From Schlesneria paludicola DSM 18645 (GTDB lineage Bacteria; Planctomycetota; Planctomycetia; Planctomycetales; Planctomycetaceae), in contig CAMAYU010000045.1 of assembly GCA_945862235.1 (NCBI GenBank), positions 1-33,954 of the forward strand: a stretch of 33,954 nt of DNA, in the 5' to 3' direction. The position numbers were made by a program, and so were the translations under genes. Each line of letters starts with the position of its first letter. Within the stretch, counting starts at the first letter, position 1. A model generated the notes under the pieces. That model was not told where the DNA came from and searched no databases. It worked only from the letters and a program-made list of their open reading frames with translations. Positions 17,476 through 24,690 of this stretch are shown piece by piece.

Positions 17476-17993
17476 GACGCGATCGCTCCCGTTTGTTCGA
17501 GGCCCTCGTTCAGCCAGACGATCTTCGCCTCCATCGTGGCCGTGTCGAGCAACGCAACCGACGGGCGACCGTACGACCAGCCGCTCGTCTCGCCGGGGTT
17601 GATGAACAACCGTCCGAGTTCATCGTGCGTGATGCTTGGCTTGTGCGTGTGAGCATAGATGGCGACATCGAACTCGCCATCGAGTCCTCGTAACGAACGG
17701 TCCATGTGCGTGAGCAGAAACCGCTTGCCATCGGTCGTTTTGAACCCGAACGGCGGTTCGCCCAGCGTCCCCACGATTTTCATTCCGGCCGCGACGCCCA
17801 TCTTGTTCCCCTCGTTGTCTCCAAAGCACGCGATCACTTTGCAGTTCAAAGCACGCAGCGGTGGCACGGCAAACGACGATACGAGGTCTCCGGCAAACAC
17901 GACCAACTCGCAACCCGCGTGGTTGAAGACCTCGACTGCCCGCCGAATGTGGTCGAGGTGATCGTGACTGTCCGCAAAAATCCCAATGAGCAT
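17460..17993 (-). CDS. YfcE/MJ0936-type metallophosphoesterase
   Basis: A 177-residue cytoplasmic dimetal phosphodiesterase-like protein. The calcineurin-like metal ligands are all visible: D-x-H at 8-10 (ADSHDH), GD at 35-36, GDN at 58-60, His96 in LTHMD and AHTH at 114-117, followed by NPGETSG. ATG at 17993 is chosen because the protein then begins MLIGIFADSH, as in other YfcE-like proteins; the open frame upstream of it has no family similarity. It overlaps the downstream DedA-type gene by 16 bp. The physiological substrate of this group is uncertain. The shared operon suggests a role in envelope or lipid phosphate metabolism, but that is inference. Confidence 0.9.
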   Translation of the reverse strand: MLIGIFADSHDHLDHIRRAVEVFNHAGCELVVFAGDLVSSFAVPPLRALNCKVIACFGDNEGNKMGVAAGMKIVGTLGEPPFGFKTTDGKRFLLTHMDRSLRGLDGEFDVAIYAHTHKPSITHDELGRLFINPGETSGWSYGRPSVALLDTATMEAKIVWLNEGLEQTGAIASCSQQ

Positions 17994-18213
17994 CTGTATG
18001 GATTCCCAAAAACACGGCCGAAGCATCGTCACCGGCTGATGACCCTGGTGGGCGACCGGCCGCAGTATGTACGACCTTCTCCAGCAAGTCGATTCGTGGA
18101 ACGGCACCCAGTCGTCCGATACACTCCGCCCACGTCGAAGCTTGGTTCACCCCGCACAGCTTCACCTTGTTTCTGCCGCATCCCACTTCATCCCTTCATC
18201 GAGTTGTCACCCC

Positions 18214-19338
18214 ATGAAAGCCGTCGCCGTTCTTCCCGGAAAGCCCAACAGTGTTCATCTGCGAGAGATCCCGCAGCCCAAGCTGAACGATCAGCCTCAC
18301 GCGCATGTCTGCTCGATTCCCGAGGGCCGCGCGGTCTTGGTGAAGACGCTGCAAATCGGCGTCGATGCGACTGATCGCGAGATCAACGAGGCTCTCTACG
18401 GCAACGCTCCTCCCGGAGGCGAACACCTTGTCATCGGGCACGAGAGCTTCGGGGAGGTGCTCGAAGTCGGTGCGAAGGTCACGGAACTCAAGCCGGGCGA
18501 TCTGGTCTCTTGTACCGTCCGCCGACCGGGTGGTTCGATCTATGACAAGATCGGACGGAACGACATCACCAGCGAAGAGACCTACTACGAGCGTGGCATC
18601 AATCTCTGTCACGGTTACATGACCGAGATGTTCGTGGACGATGCCGAATACATGGTGAAGGTCCCGCCGCAACTGAGGCATCTCGGCGTGCTGTCTGAAC
18701 CGGCCAGCGTCTGTGCGAAGGCGATCGATCAGGCGTACTTGGCTCAACAACGTCTGCAAGTTTGGTCGCCCAAGCGAGCCTTCGTCTTGGGAGCCGGTCA
18801 GATCGGACTGCTCGCCACGATGATGCTCAAGCTGCGTGGGCTGGATGTTTACACGCTCGCCACCAAACCGGGACCGCATCGCAAGTCGGAGATCGCGACC
18901 GCATATGGAGCGACCTACGTCAGCACGAAGCAGGAGTCGATGCACGATCTCGCCAAGCGCGTCGGCAAACCGGACATCATCTTCGAAGCGACCGGCAACG
19001 CCGAGCAGTGCTTCCGTTCGATGGAGGTGCTCAACCTGAACGGCGCTCTGATCTGGACGAGCATCACCGGCGGCACGCACGAGGTGAAGATCGACGCCGC
19101 CAAGATCAACCTCGAATGGGTCCTCGGCAACAAGCTGCTCGTATCGAGCGTCAACGGCAACCGCCACCACTTCGAACTCGGCCTGCAAGCGCTGTCACAC
19201 GGCGAAGCCATGTTCCCCGGCGTCACCCAACGCATCCTCACCAACCCCGTCGCGGGGCTAGATAACTACCAAGAAATGATGCGCCTGCTGGTGGAAGACA
19301 AAGAAGCGCTGAAGGTCTTCGTGAACATCGGGGTCTGA
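18214..19338 (+). CDS. Glucose 1-dehydrogenase-type MDR oxidoreductase
   Basis: A 374-residue zinc-dependent medium-chain dehydrogenase resembling archaeal glucose dehydrogenases, with a GroES-like N-domain and a C-terminal Rossmann domain. The sequence VDATDREI (51-56) followed by GHESFGEV (75-82) places the putative zinc ligands at Asp51, His76 and Glu77; the usual Cys is Asp, as in the haloarchaeal enzyme. HGYMTEMF and LSEPASV follow, with the Glu of LSEP as fourth ligand. The cysteines of the structural-zinc lobe are absent. NAD(P) binding is indicated by [12 protein letters not shown] at 18214 begins the family N-terminus MKAVAV; the upstream frame is unrelated. It probably oxidises glucose or a similar aldose. 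The next gene starts after a 1-bp gap. Confidence 0.88.
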   Translation: MKAVAVLPGKPNSVHLREIPQPKLNDQPHAHVCSIPEGRAVLVKTLQIGVDATDREINEALYGNAPPGGEHLVIGHESFGEVLEVGAKVTELKPGDLVSCTVRRPGGSIYDKIGRNDITSEETYYERGINLCHGYMTEMFVDDAEYMVKVPPQLRHLGVLSEPASVCAKAIDQAYLAQQRLQVWSPKRAFVLGAGQIGLLATMMLKLRGLDVYTLATKPGPHRKSEIATAYGATYVSTKQESMHDLAKRVGKPDIIFEATGNAEQCFRSMEVLNLNGALIWTSITGGTHEVKIDAAKINLEWVLGNKLLVSSVNGNRHHFELGLQALSHGEAMFPGVTQRILTNPVAGLDNYQEMMRLLVEDKEALKVFVNIGV

Positions 19339-19339
19339 T

Positions 19340-21307
19340 GTGGATCGTGATCCCGCTAACGGTGAGATTGGGGCCAGCTCATCAAGTCTGCCCGAGTTCG
19401 CGCACGTGGTGTGTCGGTTGAATGAGTCGTTGGCAAGGCTCGAACTTGCCGCGAAGCCGCTTCGTTTGGAGCCGCTGGCTGGGCGGGACTGGTTCGATTT
19501 ACTGACTCGCAAGCTGCTGCCTCAACTGGCGGACGGGGCCTACTTGATCGTCGCGGTCGTCGGCGGGACGAACATTGGGAAGAGCGTCGTCTTCAATCAC
19601 ATCGCGGGCTTTCGCGCCAGTGCGAGCAGCCCGCTGGCATCGGGGACGAAGCATCCGGTCTGTCTCGTCCCGACGGGCTTTGCCGAGCAGCACGATCTCC
19701 GCACGATGTTCCCCGCATTTGAACTCCGCTCGTGGACGAGTGGCGAAGAGGCACTGCTCTCCATCGACACGCATTGCCTCTTCTGGCGGACGCACGAAGC
19801 GGTCCCGAAGAACCTCGTCATCCTCGACACGCCGGATGTCGATAGCGACGCGCCGGTGAACTGGCAGCGGGCCGATGCGGTTCGTCAAGCGGCCGATGTC
19901 CTCGTCGCGGTCCTCACGCAGCAGAAGTACAACGACGCGGCGGTCAAACAATTCTTCCGCAAGGCCGCGAGCGAAGACAAAGCGGCCATCATCGTTTTCA
20001 ACCAGGTCGAACTTCCCGACGACGAACCGTACTGGCCGATCTGGCTCAACACGTTCTGCACCGAAACCGGTCTCAAGCCCGAATACGTCTACCTCGCCGA
20101 GAACAACCGGAAGGCGGCGGAGGCGATCGCGCTGACGTTTGAGGAACGGAAGTGGGGAGGCGGTGGGCAGTGGGCAGTGGGCAGTGGGGAGGAAGCGTGC
20201 GTCGATGATGAGACAACACAAACGCAGCCTTTCTCCACGATCGCAGATCCCGCTTCCCTGCATTCACCCCAATCTCTCTCTACCACCCTTTCGCAGCTCC
20301 GCTTCGCCGAGATCAAGCTGCGGACATTGCGCGGCTCACTCGTGCGGCTGGTCGATGACGACTCTGGCGTCCCCGCGTACCTGCGTGAAGTCGCCACGAG
20401 GAGCCGGCAGTTTGGAGACGCCTCCGACGTGTTCGCGTCTCGCGCGATGGTCAAGCAGGCGGACTGGCCCGCTCCGCCGAACGGGCTGCTAGTCGATGAG
20501 ATGTGGTTGTGGTGGGACGGGCATCGCGAGGCATGGACCTCGAACGTGCATGGCTTCTACGCGCACATCGGTCGCTGGCTGACCGGCGGCGTGCGGCTGG
20601 TGCGAAACCGGATTTGGGGAACACCACCACCGGCGCTCGATGAGTATCGCAAGGCGGAATGGGACGCGATCGTCCGCGTGCTCGAACAGGTCTACGGCCA
20701 GTTGCAGGTCATCACGACACTCGGCAACGAATTGCTAACGGCTCGGTTGGAGCGGCTCCTGTCGGGGACATCGTGCGAGGCGGTACTCGCCCAGCTTCGT
20801 CGCGAACACGATCAGTTCGACTTCACCGCGCTGGTGAAGCGGCTCGTGCATGAGGAGATGACCAAGCTGAAGACCGACCGCGAACAACTCTTCACCACGC
20901 TCCGTCACGCCGACCGAGCCGCCGCGGTGTTCCGACCCGCTCTCACACTACTTCTCGCGATGGGAGGCGGAATCGGAGCCGAGCACCTGCTCTCGGAAGT
21001 GGCCACCCAAACTCTGACGCACGTCGCCATCGACACGACCGGCGCGGCAGCCACCACGGTCGCGGGTGAAGCGGTCGTCGAAACGGCCAGCGGTGTCCTC
21101 GGCCAAGCCAAAGCGTGGCTGCTGCAACTCCACACCAAATTCAAAGCGGAACGCGAAGCTTGGTTGCTCGCTCAACTGCGAGAACATCTACTGGGCGAAC
21201 TGCTCGATGAACTGCAATCCGGAGCGAGCGTCCCCGAATCACCGGCGTTCGGCGAAGTCGAGGTGATCATCGCGGAGTTGGCCGTCTGTTTAAATCACAA
21301 CGCTTGA
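19340..21307 (+). CDS. Dynamin-like GTPase A
   Basis: A 655-residue large GTPase-like protein. G1 is GGTNIGKS (75-82) and G3 is DTPD (163-166), followed by DVLVAVLTQQKY, which is also found in GTPase B. G4 is the non-standard NQVE (221-224). Long helical segments follow and end in a hydrophobic patch, FRPALTLLLAMGGGIGAEHLL, near 530-550 that may contact membrane. GTG at 19340 starts one base after the dehydrogenase stop (TGATGTG), giving tight translational coupling; the overlapping ATG is out of frame. Residues 271-284 (KWGGGGQWAVGSGE) are encoded by a heptamer repeat inserted in the gene. With GTPase B it probably forms a pair acting on membranes. Function is unknown. Confidence 0.8.
   Translation: MDRDPANGEIGASSSSLPEFAHVVCRLNESLARLELAAKPLRLEPLAGRDWFDLLTRKLLPQLADGAYLIVAVVGGTNIGKSVVFNHIAGFRASASSPLASGTKHPVCLVPTGFAEQHDLRTMFPAFELRSWTSGEEALLSIDTHCLFWRTHEAVPKNLVILDTPDVDSDAPVNWQRADAVRQAADVLVAVLTQQKYNDAAVKQFFRKAASEDKAAIIVFNQVELPDDEPYWPIWLNTFCTETGLKPEYVYLAENNRKAAEAIALTFEERKWGGGGQWAVGSGEEACVDDETTQTQPFSTIADPASLHSPQSLSTTLSQLRFAEIKLRTLRGSLVRLVDDDSGVPAYLREVATRSRQFGDASDVFASRAMVKQADWPAPPNGLLVDEMWLWWDGHREAWTSNVHGFYAHIGRWLTGGVRLVRNRIWGTPPPALDEYRKAEWDAIVRVLEQVYGQLQVITTLGNELLTARLERLLSGTSCEAVLAQLRREHDQFDFTALVKRLVHEEMTKLKTDREQLFTTLRHADRAAAVFRPALTLLLAMGGGIGAEHLLSEVATQTLTHVAIDTTGAAATTVAGEAVVETASGVLGQAKAWLLQLHTKFKAEREAWLLAQLREHLLGELLDELQSGASVPESPAFGEVEVIIAELAVCLNHNA
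20152..20190. repeat. Heptamer tandem repeat inside GTPase A
   Basis: Tandem gtgggca units (agtgggc heptamer, about four copies) encode GQWAVGSG. Similar heptamer arrays are usually intergenic in other bacteria. The frame is maintained, and about 40 low-complexity Ser/Thr/Gln-rich residues follow before the protein resumes normal composition. Confidence 0.75.
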
Positions 21308-21310
21308 CGC

Positions 21311-21443
21311 TTGGGCGTTAGCCCTCCTCTGATTGTCTGAGCGGGGTGGCGTCAGCCCCTCGGTTCTTCATTGTGCGATAAACGGCTCGCGGCGACGAAC
21401 GGGCTAACGCCCAACAACCGGGAGGCTGACGCCATCCCGCTCG
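21311..21443. repeat. Two interlocked palindromes
   Basis: Arm A ttgggcgttagccc (21311-21324) pairs with 21401-21414. Arm B gagcggggtggcgtcagccc (from 21339 to 21363) pairs with 21419-21443 with three mismatches. The order A, B, A', B' is interlocked, not nested. It lies between the two GTPase genes. Confidence 0.88.
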
Positions 21444-21504
21444 GAAGCTTCATCGAACACCGCGACCGAGATCAACGAATTCTTGGCAACTGAGGCACCA
21501 ACTC

Positions 21505-23448
21505 ATGACGACCGAACTCGCTCAACTCGAACTGCTGTCGAACGTCGATGACCTCATCGCGCGGCTGGCGGCGTGGTCGGCGGAGTCGTCTGCATGGGAG
21601 CCGGTTCAGCGTGAGAAGCAGCTCGTGCGACGGACGCTCGAACGGCTCGAACCGATGCGGGCGCGAGTCGAAGCGCCGCTCGTCGTTGCCACTTTTGGCG
21701 GGACCGGCGTCGGCAAGAGTTCGCTGGTGAACGCGCTCGTTGGGGCCGAAGTCACCGTGGCCGGACGACAACGCCCCACGACGACCGTTCCCTACTTGAT
21801 CGCTCATCCGCAGACGAATCTGTCGAGCGTTGGACTCCCGCTGGCTCCCCTCGCCCCAGCTTTGTGGGGAGAGGGGCTGGGGGTGAGGGACTTGAGCGGT
21901 AAACAGGCTCCCGATTTGAAGGCAACGTCAGAAGAGAAGACCCCTCACCCTCACCGTCTTACCGCAGAGCCGGGGCGAGGGGACAAGATTATGGACCTGC
22001 ATGTCGTTCGTGCCGACTCGCCGCTGTTGCGGGATATCGTGCTGATCGACTGTCCCGATCCGGACACGAACGAAACCGAGACCGCCGAAAGCAACCTCGC
22101 GCGGCTGCATCGGCTGCTGCCGTTTTGCGATGTGCTGCTCTACGTCAGCACGCAGCAGAAGTACCGGTCGGCCCGCGTGAGCGACGAGTTGTTGGAAGCG
22201 GCAAAGGGCTGCCGGATCGTCTTCGTACAGACTCACGCTGAGTTGGACGAAGACATTCGCGACGACTGGCGGAAGCAGTTGACCGGCCGCTTCGACGTGA
22301 GTGAACTCTTCTTCGTCGATTCCAAGCGCGCGTTGGCCGAACAGCAATCGAACGTCCGGCCAACGGGTGAGTTCGGTCGTCTGATCGACCTCTTGCAACG
22401 TGAGCTTTCCGCCGCGCAGCGCGTCCGCATTCGTAAGGCCAACTTGCTCGGGTTGGTTCACGAGGTGCTCGGTCACGCGAAGGGATCGCTCTCGCAACAC
22501 GCGCCGCTGGTTGCCAAGCTCGAACAGGCGCTGTCCGACCAACGTCACCGCGCGACTGAACGAATGGCGAACCGACTGCGCGACGAGTTGCTCGTGAGTC
22601 GCGGCCTGTGGGAGCAGCGGTTGCTCGGCCAAGTGACGCAGCTTTGGGGGTACAGCCCGTTCGCGTCGGTGCTGCGGCTGTGGCACAGTCAGTCGAGTCT
22701 GCTGGCGTCGTTCGCACTGACGCGGGCACGCACGACGGCGCAGATGGCACTGGTCGGAATCGTTCATGGCTCGCGCTGGCTCGCGTCGTCGCAACAGGAA
22801 CACGAGGCCGAACGCCGACTGGAGGGACTCACGTCGCTCGGCCTCTCCGATGCAGAGCTGCGTGAAGCACAGCTCGTCATCGCTGGACATGCCCATGCCG
22901 CGAAGCTCGACCGACCGGCGTCATCGGCCTCAACACTCGATGCCCTCCGCCACGCCGCGTCCTCCGTGCAGAACGAATTCCTCACCGACGCTGCCCGCCG
23001 GATCGATGAGATCATTCTGCAAGCGGCCAAACGCCACTCACACGGACTGGTGCGCGCCGCCTACGAAGTGATGTTCGCCGAACTGCCGCTGTTCCTGCTG
23101 TACCGCATCGGCCGCAATTTTTTCTACGACACGTTTCTGCGCACGCCGCCGCTGCCGTACCTCGACACGAACTTCTACATCCCCGCCGCGATGTTCCTCG
23201 TCTTGTGGGCTGGATTGCTGGTGATGTCGTTCACCGGCCGACTGCGTCGCGGACTGACACAACACGTGAACGAACTGGCTCGCGAACTGGCGTCGCTCAA
23301 GGTCGGAGACGGCCTGTTCCCCGACCTCGAACAACAGGTGAAGGACTTCGCACGAGAACGCGATCGAGTCGAGTCATTCGCTCAAACCGTCGATTCCATC
23401 CGCGACCGGTTTGCCGATGCAAGCAACCTCGGCGGACTGAAGTCGTAA
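21505..23448 (+). CDS. Dynamin-like GTPase B with C-terminal TM segments
   Basis: A 647-residue GTPase. G1 is GGTGVGKSS (65-73), G2 is probably PTTT (91-94), G3 is DCPD (182-185), and the STQQKY after it is shared with GTPase A. The G4 position reads QTHAELD, not NKxD. Residues 114-160 come from an in-frame 138-bp palindromic insert. Helical segments follow, then two hydrophobic segments near 525-545 (AELPLFLLYRIG) and 557-577 (FYIPAAMFLVLWAGLLVMSF), and a coiled tail. This suggests a membrane-anchored dynamin-like protein. It is 197 bp downstream of GTPase A on the same strand. A role in envelope remodelling or division is inference only. Confidence 0.82.
   Translation: MTTELAQLELLSNVDDLIARLAAWSAESSAWEPVQREKQLVRRTLERLEPMRARVEAPLVVATFGGTGVGKSSLVNALVGAEVTVAGRQRPTTTVPYLIAHPQTNLSSVGLPLAPLAPALWGEGLGVRDLSGKQAPDLKATSEEKTPHPHRLTAEPGRGDKIMDLHVVRADSPLLRDIVLIDCPDPDTNETETAESNLARLHRLLPFCDVLLYVSTQQKYRSARVSDELLEAAKGCRIVFVQTHAELDEDIRDDWRKQLTGRFDVSELFFVDSKRALAEQQSNVRPTGEFGRLIDLLQRELSAAQRVRIRKANLLGLVHEVLGHAKGSLSQHAPLVAKLEQALSDQRHRATERMANRLRDELLVSRGLWEQRLLGQVTQLWGYSPFASVLRLWHSQSSLLASFALTRARTTAQMALVGIVHGSRWLASSQQEHEAERRLEGLTSLGLSDAELREAQLVIAGHAHAAKLDRPASSASTLDALRHAASSVQNEFLTDAARRIDEIILQAAKRHSHGLVRAAYEVMFAELPLFLLYRIGRNFFYDTFLRTPPLPYLDTNFYIPAAMFLVLWAGLLVMSFTGRLRRGLTQHVNELARELASLKVGDGLFPDLEQQVKDFARERDRVESFAQTVDSIRDRFADASNLGGLKS
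21846..21983. repeat. 138-bp nested palindrome inserted in frame in GTPase B
   Basis: The outer 12-bp arms tcccctcgcccc (21846-21857) and 21972-21983 are exact complements. An inner hairpin pairs 21847-21858 with 21865-21876 at 11 of 12 positions, and gggtgaggg (21881-21889) pairs with 21942-21950. Length 138 is divisible by three and all 46 codons are open. The type (cccctcgcccc/gggtgaggg) is a common dispersed bacterial repeat. Confidence 0.85.
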
Positions 23449-23528
23449 GGTAAGCGTCTCGCTTGCGCGTCTGCCGAACGGCGGGGCGTGATTGGACGTT
23501 AAGAAGACGGGCAAGCGAGAGGCTTACC
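23449..23528. repeat. Inverted repeat of the ggtaagcgtctcgcttgc family
   Basis: Arms 23449-23466 and 23511-23528 pair at 17 of 18 positions. The left arm begins one base after the GTPase B stop codon. A relative lies at 14531-14594. Confidence 0.88.
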
Positions 23529-23543
23529 CTACGAAAGAGTTTC

Positions 23544-24551
23544 ATGGGACGGTGGCTTGCCAAATCGTGGTTCTTGATCGCACTGCTGGTGCTGCTACCG
23601 AGCGGCATGGCGTGGGGTTGGTCCACGTCTGAGATTTGGCGGCTGGCGACGGCCGGTCGCGTGCAACCGGCCGTCATGACGGTGTGCATTCTGTTTCTGA
23701 TGTCGTTCACGCTCGACAGCGGCAAGCTGCGTGAGTCGTTTCGCTCGCCGAGGCCGGTCGTGTGGGGAACGGTCGTCAACATCGGGCTGTTGCCGCTGCT
23801 GGCGTGGCCGCTCGCGTTGTCGCATTCGCTGACCGACCTCTCGCTCGGGCTGATGATCGCGGCCGCCGTCCCCTGCACCTTGGCGACCGCTTCCGTTTCG
23901 ACTCGACAGGCGCGAGGCAACGATGCGGTATCGCTGCTCATCACGCTGCTGACGAATCTGGTGGGGGTCGTCCTGACGCCGCTGTGGCTTTGTTGGACGA
24001 TGTCGTCAGGCGGTGAGATGGATGTCGCGCGGATCGACACGCTGCCGATCATTCGCAACCTCATGCTGACGGTGCTGCTGCCGACGATCCTCGGACAGCT
24101 CGCGAGATTTGCACCGCCGTTCTTTCGATTCGCTGTGGCTCGCAAGTTTGGAATCGGCATCGTCGCGCAGTGCCTCGTCCTGCTGATCGTCACCAAGACG
24201 GCCGTCGAAGCGGGAGGGAGGCTGCAAGCGCAGGCTGTCTGGCCGACTGCGATCGACTTCACGCGGCTGGCCATCGAGTGCGCGGGACTGCATGCCGTCG
24301 CGATGCTCATCGCGCATCAAGGAAGCCGTTGGCTTGGACTGACTCGCGAAGACGCCATCGCAACGCTGTTCGCTGGGAGTCAGAAGACGCTCCCAGTCGG
24401 ACTGCTCCTCGCCGCAATGCCCGCCGTCACGGGAGGCCGCTCGCTCCCGTTCATCACGTTTCCGATTCTGCTCTTCCACGCAGTGCAGCTCGTGATGGAC
24501 ACGGCCATCGCGGATCGGATTGCCCGAAACGGGAACCAAGTCAAAGTGTAG
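23544..24551 (+). CDS. Bile acid:sodium symporter-like (SBF-like) transporter
   Basis: A 335-residue integral membrane protein with about ten hydrophobic segments, of the SBF-like/YfeH type within the BASS superfamily. Characteristic stretches are SFTLDSGKL in the second segment, AAVPCTLATASVSTRQARGNDA with its conserved polar crossover, TNLVGVVLTPLWL, and GSQKTLPVG near 278-286, the counterpart of the G(S/C)xKxL motif of this family. ATG at 23544 is chosen because the frame upstream of it is the translation of the adjacent palindrome. The substrate is unknown; family members move organic anions with sodium. It is downstream of the GTPases and ends convergent to the 1322-residue protein gene. 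Confidence 0.88.
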   Translation: MGRWLAKSWFLIALLVLLPSGMAWGWSTSEIWRLATAGRVQPAVMTVCILFLMSFTLDSGKLRESFRSPRPVVWGTVVNIGLLPLLAWPLALSHSLTDLSLGLMIAAAVPCTLATASVSTRQARGNDAVSLLITLLTNLVGVVLTPLWLCWTMSSGGEMDVARIDTLPIIRNLMLTVLLPTILGQLARFAPPFFRFAVARKFGIGIVAQCLVLLIVTKTAVEAGGRLQAQAVWPTAIDFTRLAIECAGLHAVAMLIAHQGSRWLGLTREDAIATLFAGSQKTLPVGLLLAAMPAVTGGRSLPFITFPILLFHAVQLVMDTAIADRIARNGNQVKV

Positions 24552-24670
24552 AGGGCATTTCAAAACCTGTTGTTGCCTGGAAAAACTAGCCCGACGCGCA
24601 AGCGAGGGCTGGGCATTCGATGATGGTGAAGCCCTCGCTTGCGCGTCGGGCTAGTTTTGAAATGCCCTCT
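24550..24670. terminator. Bidirectional stem-loop between convergent genes
   Basis: Perfect 29-bp arms at 24582-24610 and 24630-24658 (left begins aaaactagcccgacgcgcaa), enclosed by perfect 16-bp outer arms at 24550-24565 and 24655-24670. It begins in the stop codon of the transporter gene and ends 20 bp from the convergent gene's stop, so it is well placed to end both transcripts. The inner element belongs to a dispersed family (compare 29035-29097). Confidence 0.8.
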
Positions 24671-24690
24671 AAAGCACGTGGACGGGGCGA

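Noticed and set aside
16715..17602. 295-codon plus-strand ORF
   Set aside because: It starts in a palindrome (NTNPKRERG phrase) and runs antisense to the DedA-type gene, which has clear membrane segments.
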